NCBI RefSeq assembly: GCF_020740795.1
Contig: NC_067284.1
Span: 101,857,440-101,921,439, forward strand
Source: Apus apus
Taxonomy: Eukaryota; Chordata; Aves; Apodiformes; Apodidae
Direction of reading: 5' to 3'
Length of the DNA: 64,000 nucleotides
Positions 11,001 through 24,200 of this stretch are shown here, piece by piece. The notes below the pieces were generated by a model, which saw only the letters and a program-made list of their open reading frames with translations, ran no database searches and was not told the origin of the DNA. The first letter of the stretch is position 1. The number at the start of each line of letters is the position of its first letter. The translations under genes and the position numbers were made by a program.

Positions 11001-12723
11001 GGAACATAGTTTCAAAATATCAGGGCATGTAGGAGTAATGCAGCTCATCCCTGTTAAGGAAATCCCTGCTAAGTGGAATGAGGTGAAGACAGGAAAGTCT
11101 AATGATAAACAGGACATGTTAATAACAAGAGAGAGATCCTACCTTGTCACTGGTATCTTAGCTGCTGCTACTGAAGCTACTAATACTGACCTCCGTACTC
11201 AGAAAATGCTTCCAGAATCTCCCAAAGTGTCTATATTTGACCCACAGACTGAGGAAGAAAATTAGGATTCCAGGATCAGGCCTATTCAGTCAGACAGGCC
11301 TAGTGGACTTCGTGCTGCTCTTCTTTGCTTCTTAGGACTTCTGTTAGGAGAGTAAAAGAAGCCTCGGCTGACAAAAAATAAGATATTTGTGGACTGGGGT
11401 AAGCTAAAACCTGAATTACCTTTCAATTTTTTAAACAATTGCCTTTGAATTTGTATGCACTTTTTCATTGCAAACTCACTGCATGACCCCACGTGTCATG
11501 CCTTGTGCTCTCATTAGAGTTACAGCAATCACAACCACTCCCAGCTCTCATGCTTTTGCACAGTTAACCTTGTGATATGAAATAATAAATGGAAAGGTTA
11601 AGAAATCTTAATTCAGATTTCATTTCTCTTCTTCACTTGTAGCACATGTGGCCACCTAGGTGCTTGCATCAACATAATGCATTATCTTCTCTCCACTGTT
11701 GTACATTCTACACTCCAAAGGGAGTCCAGGCACTGCAAACCCAGGCTTAGATCTCTTCAGTTTTCTATGTTTGTCACTTCTTGAAGGATATTCTTTTACA
11801 ACTCTTTTGCCATGGAGAAAACTTTATAATCAAGAAGCTGGTGAATAATTTCTTCATTCCAAAACCTGATTATTCCCACAAACAAGTCACTGCTACTTTC
11901 CCATAAGGAGATTTTTATTCAAGGTCCTTAAAACCTCATTTTAAAAGGGACATACAGAAATAAATACTTCTTTCCCCACTACATTCTAATTCTCCCTACT
12001 TCTTTCTGTAAAGTAAGGAAAAAATGTTTAAAAAACCTGATTTTTCAAGAAGGGCAAAGAATATATGAATTAAAAAAAAAAAACTAGACATCTTTGCCTT
12101 CTTTTCCTCTACCTATTTTCAGCATATGTTTCAGCTGTTTTCCTGAAATTCCCATCAGTTTCTGCCATTCCAAGTTCTACACACTTTTTCTCTTTGTAAA
12201 CATCCTGTGAATACAGACTTTAATTAGTAGACAATATTCCCCAAGGGTACATTTTATGAAGGGCCCTCCCCGGCTGTTTGGAAGTCTTCAGCTTTAAGTG
12301 AAGCTGAGTAATACTGCTGGAATGAAAACTGGGAAAGCAAATTCTTGAAGTGTCTCTAACACTGTTATATGCTGTAGAGTACGATACTCAGGTTAATGCC
12401 AAGTCAAGAGGCATGGAGAATACTTCCCCTCTTTTATGGCACTGAGTCACTGTTATGGCGTTCACTGAGTTCTACCTTTCTTGACAACTTAGATGTGGAA
12501 GGGGTAAAAATATTTTCACTTGAAAATGTGAAACATAGTATGTTGAAATTTGGCTACATGCATACACTGTCATAAATAGAAAACATACAAAAAGGAAAGG
12601 ACTCAAGAGTCCTGTGGAGGACCATTCAATGGCCTGAAACTTTAGCTCACAATATAACGTTTACTTGTGTTATAAACAACTATTCCCTGATAAGCAATTT
12701 GGAGTTTCATTTACTTCACTGCT

Positions 12724-12786
12724 GAAGGAGGGGGGTGGGACTTGATGGTCTTCAGAGGTCCCTTCCAACCCAAATGATTCTATGAT
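12724..12786 (+). mobile_element. CR1 3'-terminal fragment
   Basis: The segment contains 'ACTTGATGGTCTTCAGAGGT' (12740-12759), then 'CCCTTCCAACCCAAATGATT' (12760-12779) and CTATGAT. This is the final ~60 bp of an avian CR1, including the 3' stem region and the start of the terminal ATTCTATG octamers. Nothing of the RT is left, so it is a heavily 5'-truncated insertion. The orientation is plus because the octamers are at the right end. Confidence 0.88.
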
Positions 12787-13150
12787 GCCATCTGAGGAAC
12801 AGCAGCTAAGTAATGAGGCAAAGCGCTCTCCAGAAATAACACAGATAGTTGAACTGTTACACTTTCCATTCATGAGCCCTGCAAACATTTAACCTTTTTA
12901 ATTCTACTTCTGTATCATTTCAGCCCTTCAGAGATTATTTCACTCATCTTCACTTTATCAGAGCCACTGTTTCTTTGTATTACCTCCAGCACTTTCTGAG
13001 TTCCCAAATAAGATATTTCTTCAGTGCAAACAACCTCTGCCCTCCAGGCCAACACAGGATTTCTTAAACAGTTCCACATATGCTAATGAAGATGCCTGCC
13101 TAGAAGTAAGGTTGTAAAACTCAGAACCTCCCCTAGTTGCTCTTTTCCAC

Positions 13151-13219
13151 CAAAACAAACAAACAAAACAAACAAACAAAAAATTAAAATTATAATAAAA
13201 ACAACAACAACAACAAAAC
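13151..13219. repeat. AAAC/CAA simple repeat
   Basis: Interrupted AAAC units (about 13151-13180) pass through an A/T-only spacer into CAA units (about 13202-13217). It is a compound microsatellite with no coding meaning. Confidence 0.85.
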
Positions 13220-13738
13220 AGTGGTGTCAAAAAAGGGGTGGTGAGAATACTTCTAGGACTCTGTAGCATCTAGGTTACACCTGTGCATTTTGGGGTCTTT
13301 CTCACATATTCATTCTAATTGCCACCATCTGGAAGGCAAGACAGAGCTGTAACATCCAAGATTTTACACATAAAGGTAAATTTCTCTCTTTGTGATCGCG
13401 TTATTTTCCTCCTGAAGCAGCACGGTGGTGGCTGAGGAGAGGGATACAAGCATCCTGTTTTAGGGATGCTTTATAAAGTGACAGTTTGGATTGGAAGTCT
13501 GTTTATAAGTGCCCATACATTAAGGTTACTAACACTCTGTACAGTGTTTCTTTAAAACAAATAAGAGCATCTTTTCCTTGTTACTACTCCTGACTGAATA
13601 GTGTGGCAAACTAAATAGCAGCTCTTCCTATACTATACTCCAAGCTTCTCTAATTCTCAGTTGAAAAGTCAACCATCAGTTGAGAGAGCAGACACTCCCA
13701 CTGAAAAGATGCAACAGCAAAGTATGTCAGGAAACAGT

Positions 13739-13758
13739 GGGGGGGGGGGGGTGGGGGG
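13739..13758 (+). repeat. G13-T-G6 run (G-quadruplex-capable)
   Basis: Thirteen consecutive G (13739-13751), T, then six G (13753-13758). Such runs can fold as G-quadruplexes on the plus strand and are prone to length change and sequencing error. No promoter context is visible. Confidence 0.8.
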
Positions 13759-15127
13759 TGCTGTTTGTGAGACATATGTGAACCAAATGCCCAGACAAGC
13801 CTAGCCCACACAAAAAAAAAACCCAACTGTTCGGGTGTTCTCCTAGAGACTAAGACATGAAGCCAACCAGGAAAAACGCTCCTCAGATTTTTCTCAGGAC
13901 AGATGGATGTAACACTATTAAAAATAAAAGAAGAAACAAAAAACAAAACAAAACAACAAAAAAAAGCCCCCCACACACACACAGAAAACACACTCAAAAA
14001 AAAAAAGGAATAACTGGCTCATTATATGCCAGTTGGGATGTCTGGTTATATTACCCTACACTTAGTCTGTTATATACTTTTAGTTCTTGCCATGGAAATG
14101 AAACCACTGGGGTGGTTTGTTTTTCTTTTTCTTTTCAGCATTTAAGAATGACATTGCAAAGGCATGAAAGAAATCTCATTCCAAATACAAACCCTCTGCA
14201 AATTCACTAGTTTGATGGTTCTTTGCAAACTTTCCTTTGGGAGGAATTGATCAGAAACCCTCCCACCCAGTCAGCTTACCATTTGTTCCTATTTAGGCAT
14301 GCATGGGGAGTGCCCAAGGAGCCTGGCTGGCAGGATGCCTTGGAGAGATGGTACTACTTAGCACCAAAGTTTTAAAAGTAGTTTCGTGGACAGAAGATGA
14401 ATCAGGCAGAAGCACTGTCACGGAGCAGCAGGAGAGTAACTTAAAGAAAGTACTTGCATTGCATGCATTTAGCCCTCACAGGACAGTTAGCAAAGTACAA
14501 AAGAAGAGCTTGTGTGCTTAAACATTTCTGCTTTTTCAACAGTATGAGTTGTTCTCACAGAAAATACTGCCTCTTTCCACAACCCTGGCTGATGAACAAG
14601 AGACGCCTCCTTCAATTGAATCAGCAAAAATGAAGCAGGCAAAAGGAAGGAAAACCAAAACTGAATCAAACTTCAGTAGCCAACCATACTGCAAAGGCTT
14701 TTGTTAATTTAGTAGATTGTCTATTTTAGTTTTGGTTTTAATGTGCCCAGTTAATCTTCTGGTTCATATTAAGTAGTAGGAAACAAGTTTCATTGTCAAC
14801 AACCACCTCCGACCAGGATGTGACAGCATCTTGAAATTAGACTCACTCTTAGTCCAAAATAAGTTTAGCAGAAGGAAACAATTTTCTTGCAGTTTTATCA
14901 TTATGGAGTTTTTTTGCAGTATATTGACAACAAAGTGACCATTTAGACTTATTCTACCCGTCTGGAATTTAGATGATGCTTAAATGGTTATTTTTGCTTA
15001 CACAAGCTCTTGAAATATTGTCTTTGGTGTTTATGGGCCTGATTATCAAAAGAGCTGAGCAGATTTTTAAAATCTGGTCACCACATTTTACTTAAAGGCA
15101 GAAAGACATTGTGTGACCGAAAACATT

Positions 15128-15171
15128 TGCTCTTTTTTTCTCTTTTTTTTTCTTTTTTTATTTTTTTTTTA
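15128..15171. repeat. T-rich low-complexity tract
   Basis: Runs of 7-11 T separated by single C or A over about 44 bases. Confidence 0.85.
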
Positions 15172-16287
15172 ATTGATACCAAACATCCATCATCGCTAGG
15201 CACTGTGCGTCAGACCTTTGGCATCAAACTGCTGACCCCTCTACCTTTTGAAATAAGGAACAAATACATTGGCTTCTAACTTTATGTCAACTGTATTTAG
15301 AAGGGGAACAGTTTGTATGTGTTGTTCATCTGTGTGGCATTTATGTCAACTGAAGCTCCTAAAATTCTGACAACGTGCCCTTTGGACAATTAAAATTGAG
15401 AACTGCATGCACAGACAAGTGGGTGACAGCCAACTCCCCTCTCTGAAAATACCCCTGAATACCAAAATCCCATGGAGTCCTCAGGTAGGACTGCCTCTGT
15501 CTATTGGTGTTCACACATGCTTAAGAAAATACCCTCCTCAGTGAGTGCTGTGTGCTCCTTAGCCAGTCCACTTTTCTTCAGCTTTCACACATGTATGAAA
15601 GCTCACTAGAGCCCTACATGTTTTCATTTTGCAACACAACACACTCTCTCTCCACTTCACCAGAACAGTTCTTTCTCATCGCAGCTTTGCTCCCCAGGAC
15701 AGGACCGGAGAAATCTGTTTTAACATGAACAACAAACTTTCTCACCTGAGGAGTGAGCTCCTCTCCTCAGGTACTGGTGGGGGTCACTGGGCTATATCAT
15801 CAGAGAGTAGCAGCCTCATGAGAGGACTGCTGAACTGTCTGGATCAACCTTGGAGTGAACCTGGAAGCACCAGTGATATTAAAAATAGAGAGGATAACAG
15901 TAACTGGAGACTATGGCATCATGTTGCAGTAGCAAACTGTTCTTGCAAGCAATCAGCTTCCAACCGAGACTAATGCTAGGACTGTGAGACAAGAACTGAA
16001 ACAGAGAATAAATATATTTTACTACATGTTCCCATGTGGTGAGAAGAAATGAGTTTTTGCAAGAGAAATATCATGCAGCTCCATCCTCTAATGACTTCTA
16101 AGATTTCAAAGTTCATCTGATATGGAACATTTGTGATTAAAAGCAGGATGAACTAAGCTCATCTGCAGGTACAAAGACTGCTCGCTAGGAAACATGGTTA
16201 TACAGGGAAGGTATTGAATTTACAAGGAAGACTAGAGGATGATTCCAGGTGGAATAAAATGGGATTAAGACCTCACAAACATCGCCC

Positions 16288-16311
16288 AAAAAAAAAAAAA
16301 AAAAAAAAAAA
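16288..16311. repeat. A24 homopolymer
   Basis: Twenty-four A preceded by GGAATAAAATG about 35 bases upstream (AATAAA near 16254). The arrangement resembles the tail of a retroposed transcript. I recognise no coding body upstream, and CR1 machinery does not normally make poly-A-tailed copies, so I call it a simple repeat with a retroposed origin only possible. Confidence 0.65.
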
Positions 16312-18179
16312 GTGTATACTGTTCCATGGTAAAACAGTGCTTTTACAGTGGAACATCTTTATTACAAGAGCTACACTGGAGTGGACTTGTGTCAAGATGC
16401 CTGTTGGGCATTATGTAAGTGAGTAAAAAAGGGCGATATTGATTACAGAGCAGGTGTGTCTGCTCATAGCGTAGATCCTTATGGACTAAAACTGAAGGAG
16501 TAACAGTAGACCTTGCCTTCTATTCTATTCTATATCTTTCTCTACCATTGCGACAGGAGACAAAGGTTGGCCCACCAGAGCACTAAAACTTGCCCTTGTT
16601 TTGTAAGAAAATATACTACTATCCAGCTTCACAAAAATGAACTTTATTTACTGGGTCTTTGTACAGAACTAGGTCAATAAGTGTTACCAGTCACAGATAA
16701 ATGGTTGGGTAATAAAGAACTGTTACACTACTGATGTAGCACTTGCTTGCCCCTGAAACAGCAAAGATTTTCACCACAAAGGCTGCTAACTCTACTTTGT
16801 GTCAGCTGCTGAGATCCTTGGGATTCTCAACCTGATATAAATGCCACTAACTAGCAGTTCTTGAGAAAGGTTTACCATTTAAGAATTAATTTTATTGAAA
16901 AAATATGACAAATTACATGCACATTCATGGGAATACAACACATCCCCCTCCCTATCATAATTAATCAGGGTCAATTACCATTCTTGGCATAAAACATGCG
17001 TGTTATTATCACTACAATCTTGAAATGTATGCTAACCCATGGGAACACAATAAATCATTTCTTAAAGATATAATACAACATATTGTTTGCATGGTATAAA
17101 CCTTTTAATAGAATTATAACCTAATCCATCTGTATTTTAGCACAGTGTTTGTGTTACTCCATAATCCTGGAGTGTGACATTCTGTGTCATGTTTTAAATA
17201 TTTACTTTTGACTTATTTGGCTCTCAAGCTAATATAAAACACCTTTTGGGTACACTTATCTTCTAATATAAAACAATATTATTTGCTAGGGAAAAGCATT
17301 CCATATTCCCAGGAGGATCTTAACAGCTGCCTGGCTTAAATCCAAAATCAAAATGAACAACAAAAAATTAAAAAAAACTTCCAGTGACCATTTTATTTCT
17401 GAGGGTGTTAGTATTATAGGGGGCATTATCTTGTATGACAAGCAATCTTCTTGTATTGAGTTACACACAAAATCTCAGCTGCATGACTCACTGTTCTTTA
17501 CATTATGCAAGAGAGTGACTACATCCTTCATTTGACATTGAAACCACTAATTTCCCCAGACCACCTCAGCATCAAGAAACTTCCATTCCAAACTATTTCA
17601 AAGTTTTCAAGGAATAATCTGACTCAAAAAGAGTATTTGAAAAGCATTTTAATAAATAATGGAGGGACCTTTATTCATTAAGACAAACTTTTCCCTAATA
17701 TTTTTTCCCACCTCTCAAGCATGGTAAATAGGCTTGGACTGCATCTGCAGACAGAGGGGAAGTGGAGCATGTTTCCATGAATATTAGAGTGCTTGTTTTA
17801 ATATGACTGTGAAACCAGCTGAGCACACTTGCTTGCACACTAGAGAACGACCAGCAGAATTGGTTATTTAGTCTTGCCAAGCACTTCAAAAAACAAGAGT
17901 AATGATTTTGAACCTAGCATTTGAATGAACCTGCAACTTCAGCAAGCATTGAAGAGATGACAAAGGAAAGTTACAATGGGCTGTTTTTTCCAAACTTTTT
18001 CACCCATGTCTTACTCGGTCTTTTTGGCACAATGTAACAGTCAAACAAAATTTGTGAAAAGCACATTAAGTAATTCTGACTTACAAGATCACTGTCATCA
18101 GAGACTTTTTTTTTTCATCTCTTGACAACAAGAAAGAGGATAGCCTCTTCAATAATTCATAAAAACGGAAGAGAAGTCT

Positions 18180-19290
18180 GCTAGGTGAAAGGTCCATTCA
18201 GCTCAGTGTGTGAATGGCCAACTGAAATATCTGCCTTCTTGAACTTCCCGTTTCTCCCCAGTTTACTTACAAACCCACTCCACTTATCTCTTTTCCCCCT
18301 GTAAAGAGTCCTCAGCCATTTTATAGGAGCTGTTTCATGCCTTGGATCACCTTAGCCTGAAACCTTCATCTCTTTTGTTATTATATCTTTCTTACTATGA
18401 TTGGTTAGATGTTGTCCCACCTTGAATTTTTACATAGAAGTGGTTTTGATTGTTTTCCATTCTTTCCCTCATAATTCTTAAACTTTTCTATTTCTGCTAG
18501 TGAGTAATGAGTCAAAGTTCATGAGAGGCAAACACCCTATGTTTTACAGAGTGGTAATGATTAGTTTTGATATCTGTAATTCCGATTTGTATAATTTGAC
18601 ATTACTTAGACACAAGTTTCATTTTTCAGTTTTATGTGTTGTTTTCTTTGTTTCATCTTTCTGAAGGCTTTGCACTATATCTTTGCAGAAGTATTGTATA
18701 TTATCAAATATCTGTTATCAGTGTATGATCAGTCTGTATAGACATTTCATTGATCTTTATCTGTCCATAACTTCACACACACTGTCACACACCAGTGACT
18801 TGCAATGAGAAAACAGATTGTTATTTTGTTGTGTATTGTTTTTTCCCAGTTGTCAACCAGATACTGATCTTTTTGAGGACCCTTCCTCTTCTACCATGTG
18901 AGCTTGTTTCTTTAAGAACCTTTGGTGAGAAGGTTTCATCTTTTGCATCTGTCATCAAGCTCAAGACAATTTTCATCAACATGTTAGCACACTAATTGTT
19001 CATTCATGTATTTCTTAAACTGTCTTAGAACCCTTGGGCAAATACCACTAGGCTGTTATGACATTTGACAGTTTATTTTATCCAGCTTGTTCTATAATAT
19101 CTTCTGCTGACCCTTCATTTTGAGACAGATCCCCTGGTGCTTCTCCCATAAAGATTACGGAAAGGAAACCTTTCTAATTTTAGCCATTCACCATCTCTGA
19201 GTGTTTTTTTATTCTAATAGGTGAGACCCTACAGATTCTCTGGCACGCTTCCTGCTACTGATGTGTTTTGAAAAAGATTTATTTTTAGCT
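18180..19290 (-). mobile_element. Ancient, highly decayed CR1 (RT to 3' region)
   Basis: Plus-strand text matches the antisense of old amniote CR1 ORF2, in order. First come the 3'-region phrase 'AAAGGTCCATTCAGCTCAGT' (about 18189-18208), the stretch near 18347 ('ggagctgtttcatgcc'), and a degenerate FADD-box antisense near 18700-18720. Then comes 'AACCAGATACTGATCTTTTT' followed by GAGGACC-TTCC and 'AAGAACCTTTGGTGAGAAGG' (about 18853-18935), which is the conserved block upstream of motif B. Last is 'CTTCCTGCTACTGATGTGTT' near 19250. Many indels and stops mean no frame survives. It is far older than the copies at 51-55 kb and likely predates modern birds, which is inference from divergence. The ends are approximate. 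Confidence 0.72.
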
Positions 19291-20190
19291 TGTGCCCATC
19301 ATACCACTGTTTTCTAAAAATGTTATCTGTCTTGAACAACCTCAATGATTTTATATTTTACATACCAGAGATTTGGGGTTTTTTTCTGGATTTTTTGGTC
19401 TTTTTCATTTGAACACAGATTGACCCTCTCAAGGTCATTTGCTTATTTCTGCTAGCTTGCCACCCCCTGCTATACAGCTTTCTTTAGCTTCTACCCAAAG
19501 CCTTTTAAGGGACAGCATCTTCTGCAAGCCACCAGTATTATATCTTCAAATTTTCCCCATTATCTGCAACTACTTTATCCCTTTAACTGTTCCATTTAAT
19601 TTACTTCCAGTAACATTCCTCATTTGCAAATGATTTTTTCCTTTTTATAACTAAGTATTACAGAAATTAATTTCTTGGCTTCATGTGTACTGTATCTATA
19701 CCATGTTTTGTCATTGTTCTGACACTCGTCATGCAGAGTGTAGTCATTACATAACCCTTTAGCCTTTATTTTGTCATGTCCTATGAGACTTACACTTTAG
19801 TGGAAAAAAACTTCCCTACAAACAACCCACAGAAATAAATTAATCTAAATTTAATGCCTAGATAAGAATGGAAATCAGTATACTACTTTACTGTGGTCAC
19901 AAGGAATGGTAGGAGCTAAGACCAGATACTAACACAAAATAGTTTTCATCAAGGATCAGGCTGTCTCTGCATGTTATCATGGTTGCTTAGTTATTAGGAA
20001 AAGATATTTTGAAAGGTTGTGGATGGAAGGAGGCACCGAGAAAAGAGATCCGGGAAACAGCAGTTTTCTGAGAAGAGAAGGTAGGGAAGAGCAGAGCTAG
20101 TACAGCTCCCTGAAATATGAAAGAGAAAGGGTGATGTAGAGAAAGATCCATCAACAAGCTCTGAAAAGGATATTCTGTAAATAAAATTAC

Positions 20191-20205
20191 AAAAAAAAAA
20201 AAAAA
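20191..20205. repeat. A15 homopolymer
   Basis: A fifteen-A run inside an A-rich region. Its complement encodes the poly-Phe seen in the minus-strand open frames there, which are therefore not credible genes. Confidence 0.75.
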
Positions 20206-21179
20206 TTCTGGTAAGAAGAAAAAAAACAACCTGGGATTTATATCTGCATGGAGTAAGGAAGTAAAAAAACTGACAATCCTGAAGAGTGGGTACACATGTC
20301 AGTGGGAAACCCCTGGGGCTTGGAAGACTGGGGAGGAAAAGCAAAAGCAATATCAACTCTCTGCTTTGGGAGATCAGGAAAGCTCCAGGACCTGCCCATG
20401 TGGAAAAGGCTTGAGTGCTTCACACACGCAGATAGTCTGACATATGTTTTTTGTATAGAACATATGGTATGTGTGTGGACTGTAATTAAAGAGAACCACT
20501 CATGAGTCAATATATGATCTCACATAAGTTCAATATGTAAAACATATGCTATTTAGGTATATATAGCACTTGCATATAGCTTACATATATTTTTGTGATG
20601 CATCATGGGCAAACATAATAGGAGACATTTGGATGACTGTGGATTTAAGGGAAAGGGATTTTTAAGCCAGCAGAAGACAATATCCTGACAGAGAATACAG
20701 CAGTGGAAATGATGGAAAAGGCAGAAAGAAAAAAAACGGGGAAATTACTTACAGATATAAAACCACAGGGTGAGAGGAGGAGAAAAAGGGGTACTCCTGT
20801 TTCCTAGCTTGGAGTACAAAAGGCTATAGTGAGAAAAAGGCAGATTATAAAATAATTTATGACGACAGATGGAAGAGAAAAAGCAAAAAGCAAATACCAA
20901 AAAAATGGGCACAAGAAAATAAATTTTAAAACCCAGCAGCAGAAAACAAAAGGGGAAAAAAATACAGTGGGAAGGGAAGTAAGAGAAAATTAAATACTAG
21001 GGGAAAAAAACCCAACAAAAAAAACAATAAAAACACACCAGTAAGAAAGAAACAAGGAATACAGAAAAAGAAACAAAAAGCACTTGATTATTTTATTGAT
21101 AGCAATTAAATACATTAATACAGCTTGAAAAATAAAGTATCATTTTCTCTGTATTAATAGAGTAATATTAGACATTTTT

Positions 21180-21275
21180 TCTCAGCCTTTGTCACTTCGT
21201 GCCTCTGTCGGATGTTGAGATTGTACATCATTAGGATCCATTCGGATGAAAGGCACTATGTAAATTTAAACTTAT
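21180..21275 (+). mobile_element. Probable ancient L2/MIR-type repeat tail
   Basis: 'TCGGATGAAAGGCACTATGT' (21242-21261) followed by AAATTTAAACTTATTA matches the conserved end of old amniote L2/MIR-related repeats, which read GGATGAAAGGCGCTATATAAAT-. The bases before it (about 21180-21240) are compatible with the body but very diverged. This is a family-level call from memory of the consensus; the exact subfamily is unknown. Confidence 0.5.
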
Positions 21276-24200
21276 TAGCATAGTAATTGTGACATTTTCA
21301 CAAATGCACCATGATTCACTCTAATTTATTTGTTATTTGAAATGATTTGCCAACTAATTTCTATAATTCTTGGTCTGCAGCTCATTCGTAGTTCATTGTG
21401 AAGTTCATTGTGAAGAACTGAAATTCATAATCCAAGCTATTTTGATTGAAGAAAGAATCACATGATGATTTTTCTGTTTGCTGATTGGAGGATTGTGACT
21501 TTTGGAATATGCATTTTTGTCCATATATCTTCCTGATTACCAATTTAGAATCTGTTTGTATCTAACAATCTATATTTTTCATATCAAATCCTGTGCTCTA
21601 GAAAACACATGCCAGGAAACTTGTTTATAAGAGTACATATTGATGGAAAGTGAATAAAATGGTTATAACTACAAAGTCAATTAAATTAATTTGAAATTAC
21701 AAATGAATGTTCACTGTATGTTTCTTCTAGCATTTGCCAGCTCTGGAAATAATCATGGCCTAGCTTACACCCAGAAACTTGTGTGTACAACATATTTAAG
21801 CCAGATTTAAAATTCTCACTAATTTAGTGTGGAAAATGGAGTTGCTGACACTTCTAATGAGCTTGTTTTACAGAAGAGTAACATACTATTGTTCTTCTAA
21901 GGAGAATAAATTAATAGGAACTAGAACATCAGCAGCAAACATAGTTGGATCTATCATTGTGAGTCTTTTTCTAAAATGTTGATTTGTTTGAATAAATTCA
22001 AGGTTGCTACAACAGATGACTCATTAGACCTGCATTCTTAGTATTCCCCAGCAATTTCTTTATTCTTACAGAAAAGTTGTGTCAAATGCAGGGATGGAAA
22101 CATTGCTCATTATTTCATCTTGCTTAGAAATACTGTGTGCATTTAAATTTGTATTGAAGAACTGTCTTTCCATTGTACAGATCTCAATCTGAACCTATAA
22201 TCAATCTCTAGTTCTCATAATGGCTAATCTCTAGTTCACATGGCACTCTGCCACATCAACTTAGGTTTCACCTAGAGAGAGATGAATCATAGCATGGATA
22301 GAGTAAAATGCATCCAGATGCAGACTTAGCTGAGATTTCTTAATTGCATTCATATAATGAATTATTGGTGGTGTGACCTGTCTACTTTTTGGTCTCTATA
22401 GCTATGGTCTCATGTTCATTTGAAAATACAGCTTATTTTACTACATGTTCTTAATGCTTTCTGCCAGTTATTGTTGTTTTTGTTAGGCAGGGAGTTTTTG
22501 TATGGTCAAAGATCTGAGATACTCAGATTTTACTGAAAATCTGTAATTAAACTGAAGCTGTCAGCAATCGTTAGAATTGTTTATTTAAGCAAAATATCCA
22601 TACTAGTTATATGCTTGCTGTTTATCTCTGTCCCATCAAAACTACAGGATAAAGTGACTGCCTTTCTTCCAAGCAGAATCCTGTGCTTTCCAAAGGTGGG
22701 GTATGATATGTTTAAATTTACTCCAAGAATAATGAAGACAGGGGAATTTCTAATCCCATTATTTCATTTCATGTTAACTTGATGCTTGTAAAAAATAATA
22801 GAACAACTGTCTATGGAAATTAGTTACTCTCTTCATCAGATATAAAGACAGAGTAGTAGCAAGAGGAGTTTCTAACATTTTTCTCTGAAAAGTGCCTCAA
22901 TCCTGGTTTTGAAGATCAACATGAACAATCATTCGTCCATTCTTCTGTTTCTCTGCTAGATTCCTAACAAGTGGTAACTGCCATGATATTGTGTAGTTAA
23001 CACACTGTGGGCTTGGATACAAAGCTAGTCAATCCAGATGTGTAAGATAATGTTTACATTAGTGAGCAGATGTTCTAGACAGCCATACTTTCAAAGTGTA
23101 GGATATTGCTGTATTGCCTGTCTATTCTGTAGAATATATAAACATTTTTCTGTTGTTCCCTGCACATTATAATTCCACTGGAATTAAAATCAATTAACTA
23201 AGCAAGTAAACTCATGCAAAATACTCTGTATGCTGGAGGTTCAATAACAAAGTCATTAAAATAAAGTGGGTGGAAGCTGTGAATGCAATTTATTCTGTCT
23301 AAATCAGAGTTACTCTCACTTAAAACAGAAGTTGTCACGAGACATCTTAAACAACTACTTAATTTGTGATGAGAGTAGGACTGGACTCTGACCATATGAA
23401 AAATAACAATTTTTTTCCACTAAAATATTTTCAGTTCTTAGCTCAAATTATAGTCTTCTATGAGTATAAACTGAGCAGTTTGAAATACAGATTCTGCACA
23501 GAGCATCAGTAAATTCCAGCTAAAATTCAAGCAAACAGAACTGTTTTGAGCAAACCTGATTCAAGATATGGAAATGATTGTAACTGCAAAATTTAAAATT
23601 ATTTTAGTCACTATACATTATAAAAAGACTTTTGCCCATTTGATTCCTTTTTAAGAACATGGTGCTCTTCAATTCATTGAAGAAAATTCTGTGGGTGAAA
23701 CAAAACCAGAAACACAGTTAAGGCAATCTGTTGAATCTCATGGAGTCTCATCAGCATCTCTGAAATCAAACATGACATTCAGAGAAGAAGAAGCAGCAAT
23801 GGCACAGTTGTACTTACTATTATAAAAGCTTTTCTTGTTATTTTCTTTTTAAAGCTATCACTTCTTCTAAGATTTAGTTGGCTAGATAGAAAAAAAAATG
23901 TATCACAGAACTCAACATGGTAATTAAGTATATATATTTAGACTTCCCCATCTGTTCTTAAGCCTCCACAGACTCTTAGATGCAAAGGGGATTTAAAATC
24001 CAGTGGAAAACCTTGAGTGTCAGCTCTTGTGACTAATTCAAAACACAGTCAAAACAGATAGAGTGGGCAGAGCTAAAAACCTAAATCCACCCAATGAAAT
24101 GTAAGAAAAATATGTGACAACTTCCATTTGTGGTGAACAATACTACTTTCAAAGTTACTATACAGTAAACTACTTGCTAAATCACAGTTAAACTAATCTG

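Larger units (their letters stand above)
6781..12723. other. Gene-free AT-rich stretch
   Basis: No supported gene. Contents I can point to: a cluster of four GATCACTA words (6792-6910), a long A run interrupted by Gs (about 8007-8033), an exon-like segment bounded by a good acceptor and a donor (about 9887-9977), and a T14-plus run (about 10019-10040). The two longest open frames, near 7807-8178 and 9627-10076, include poly-lysine or poly-phenylalanine encoded by these homopolymers and look fortuitous. Confidence 0.5.
12787..18179. other. Gene-free AT-rich stretch with simple repeats
   Basis: No gene seen. It holds an AAAC/CAA-rich tract (13151-13219), a G13 run with a second G6 (13739-13758), an A/C-rich patch (about 13918-14010), a T-rich tract (15128-15171) and an A24 run (16288-16311). 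Open frames across these tracts are artefacts of composition. The segment near 15.0 kb ('gggcctgattatcaaaag') resembles ancient amniote repeat tails, but too little is preserved to name it. Confidence 0.5.

Noticed and set aside
13650..14210. Opposed open frames of about 115 codons
   Set aside because: They are produced by G, A and AC low-complexity tracts (poly-Pro, poly-Lys); not coding.
16214..16426. Retroposed gene ending in A24
   Set aside because: AATAAA and a long A run are present, but no coding body or target duplication could be identified.
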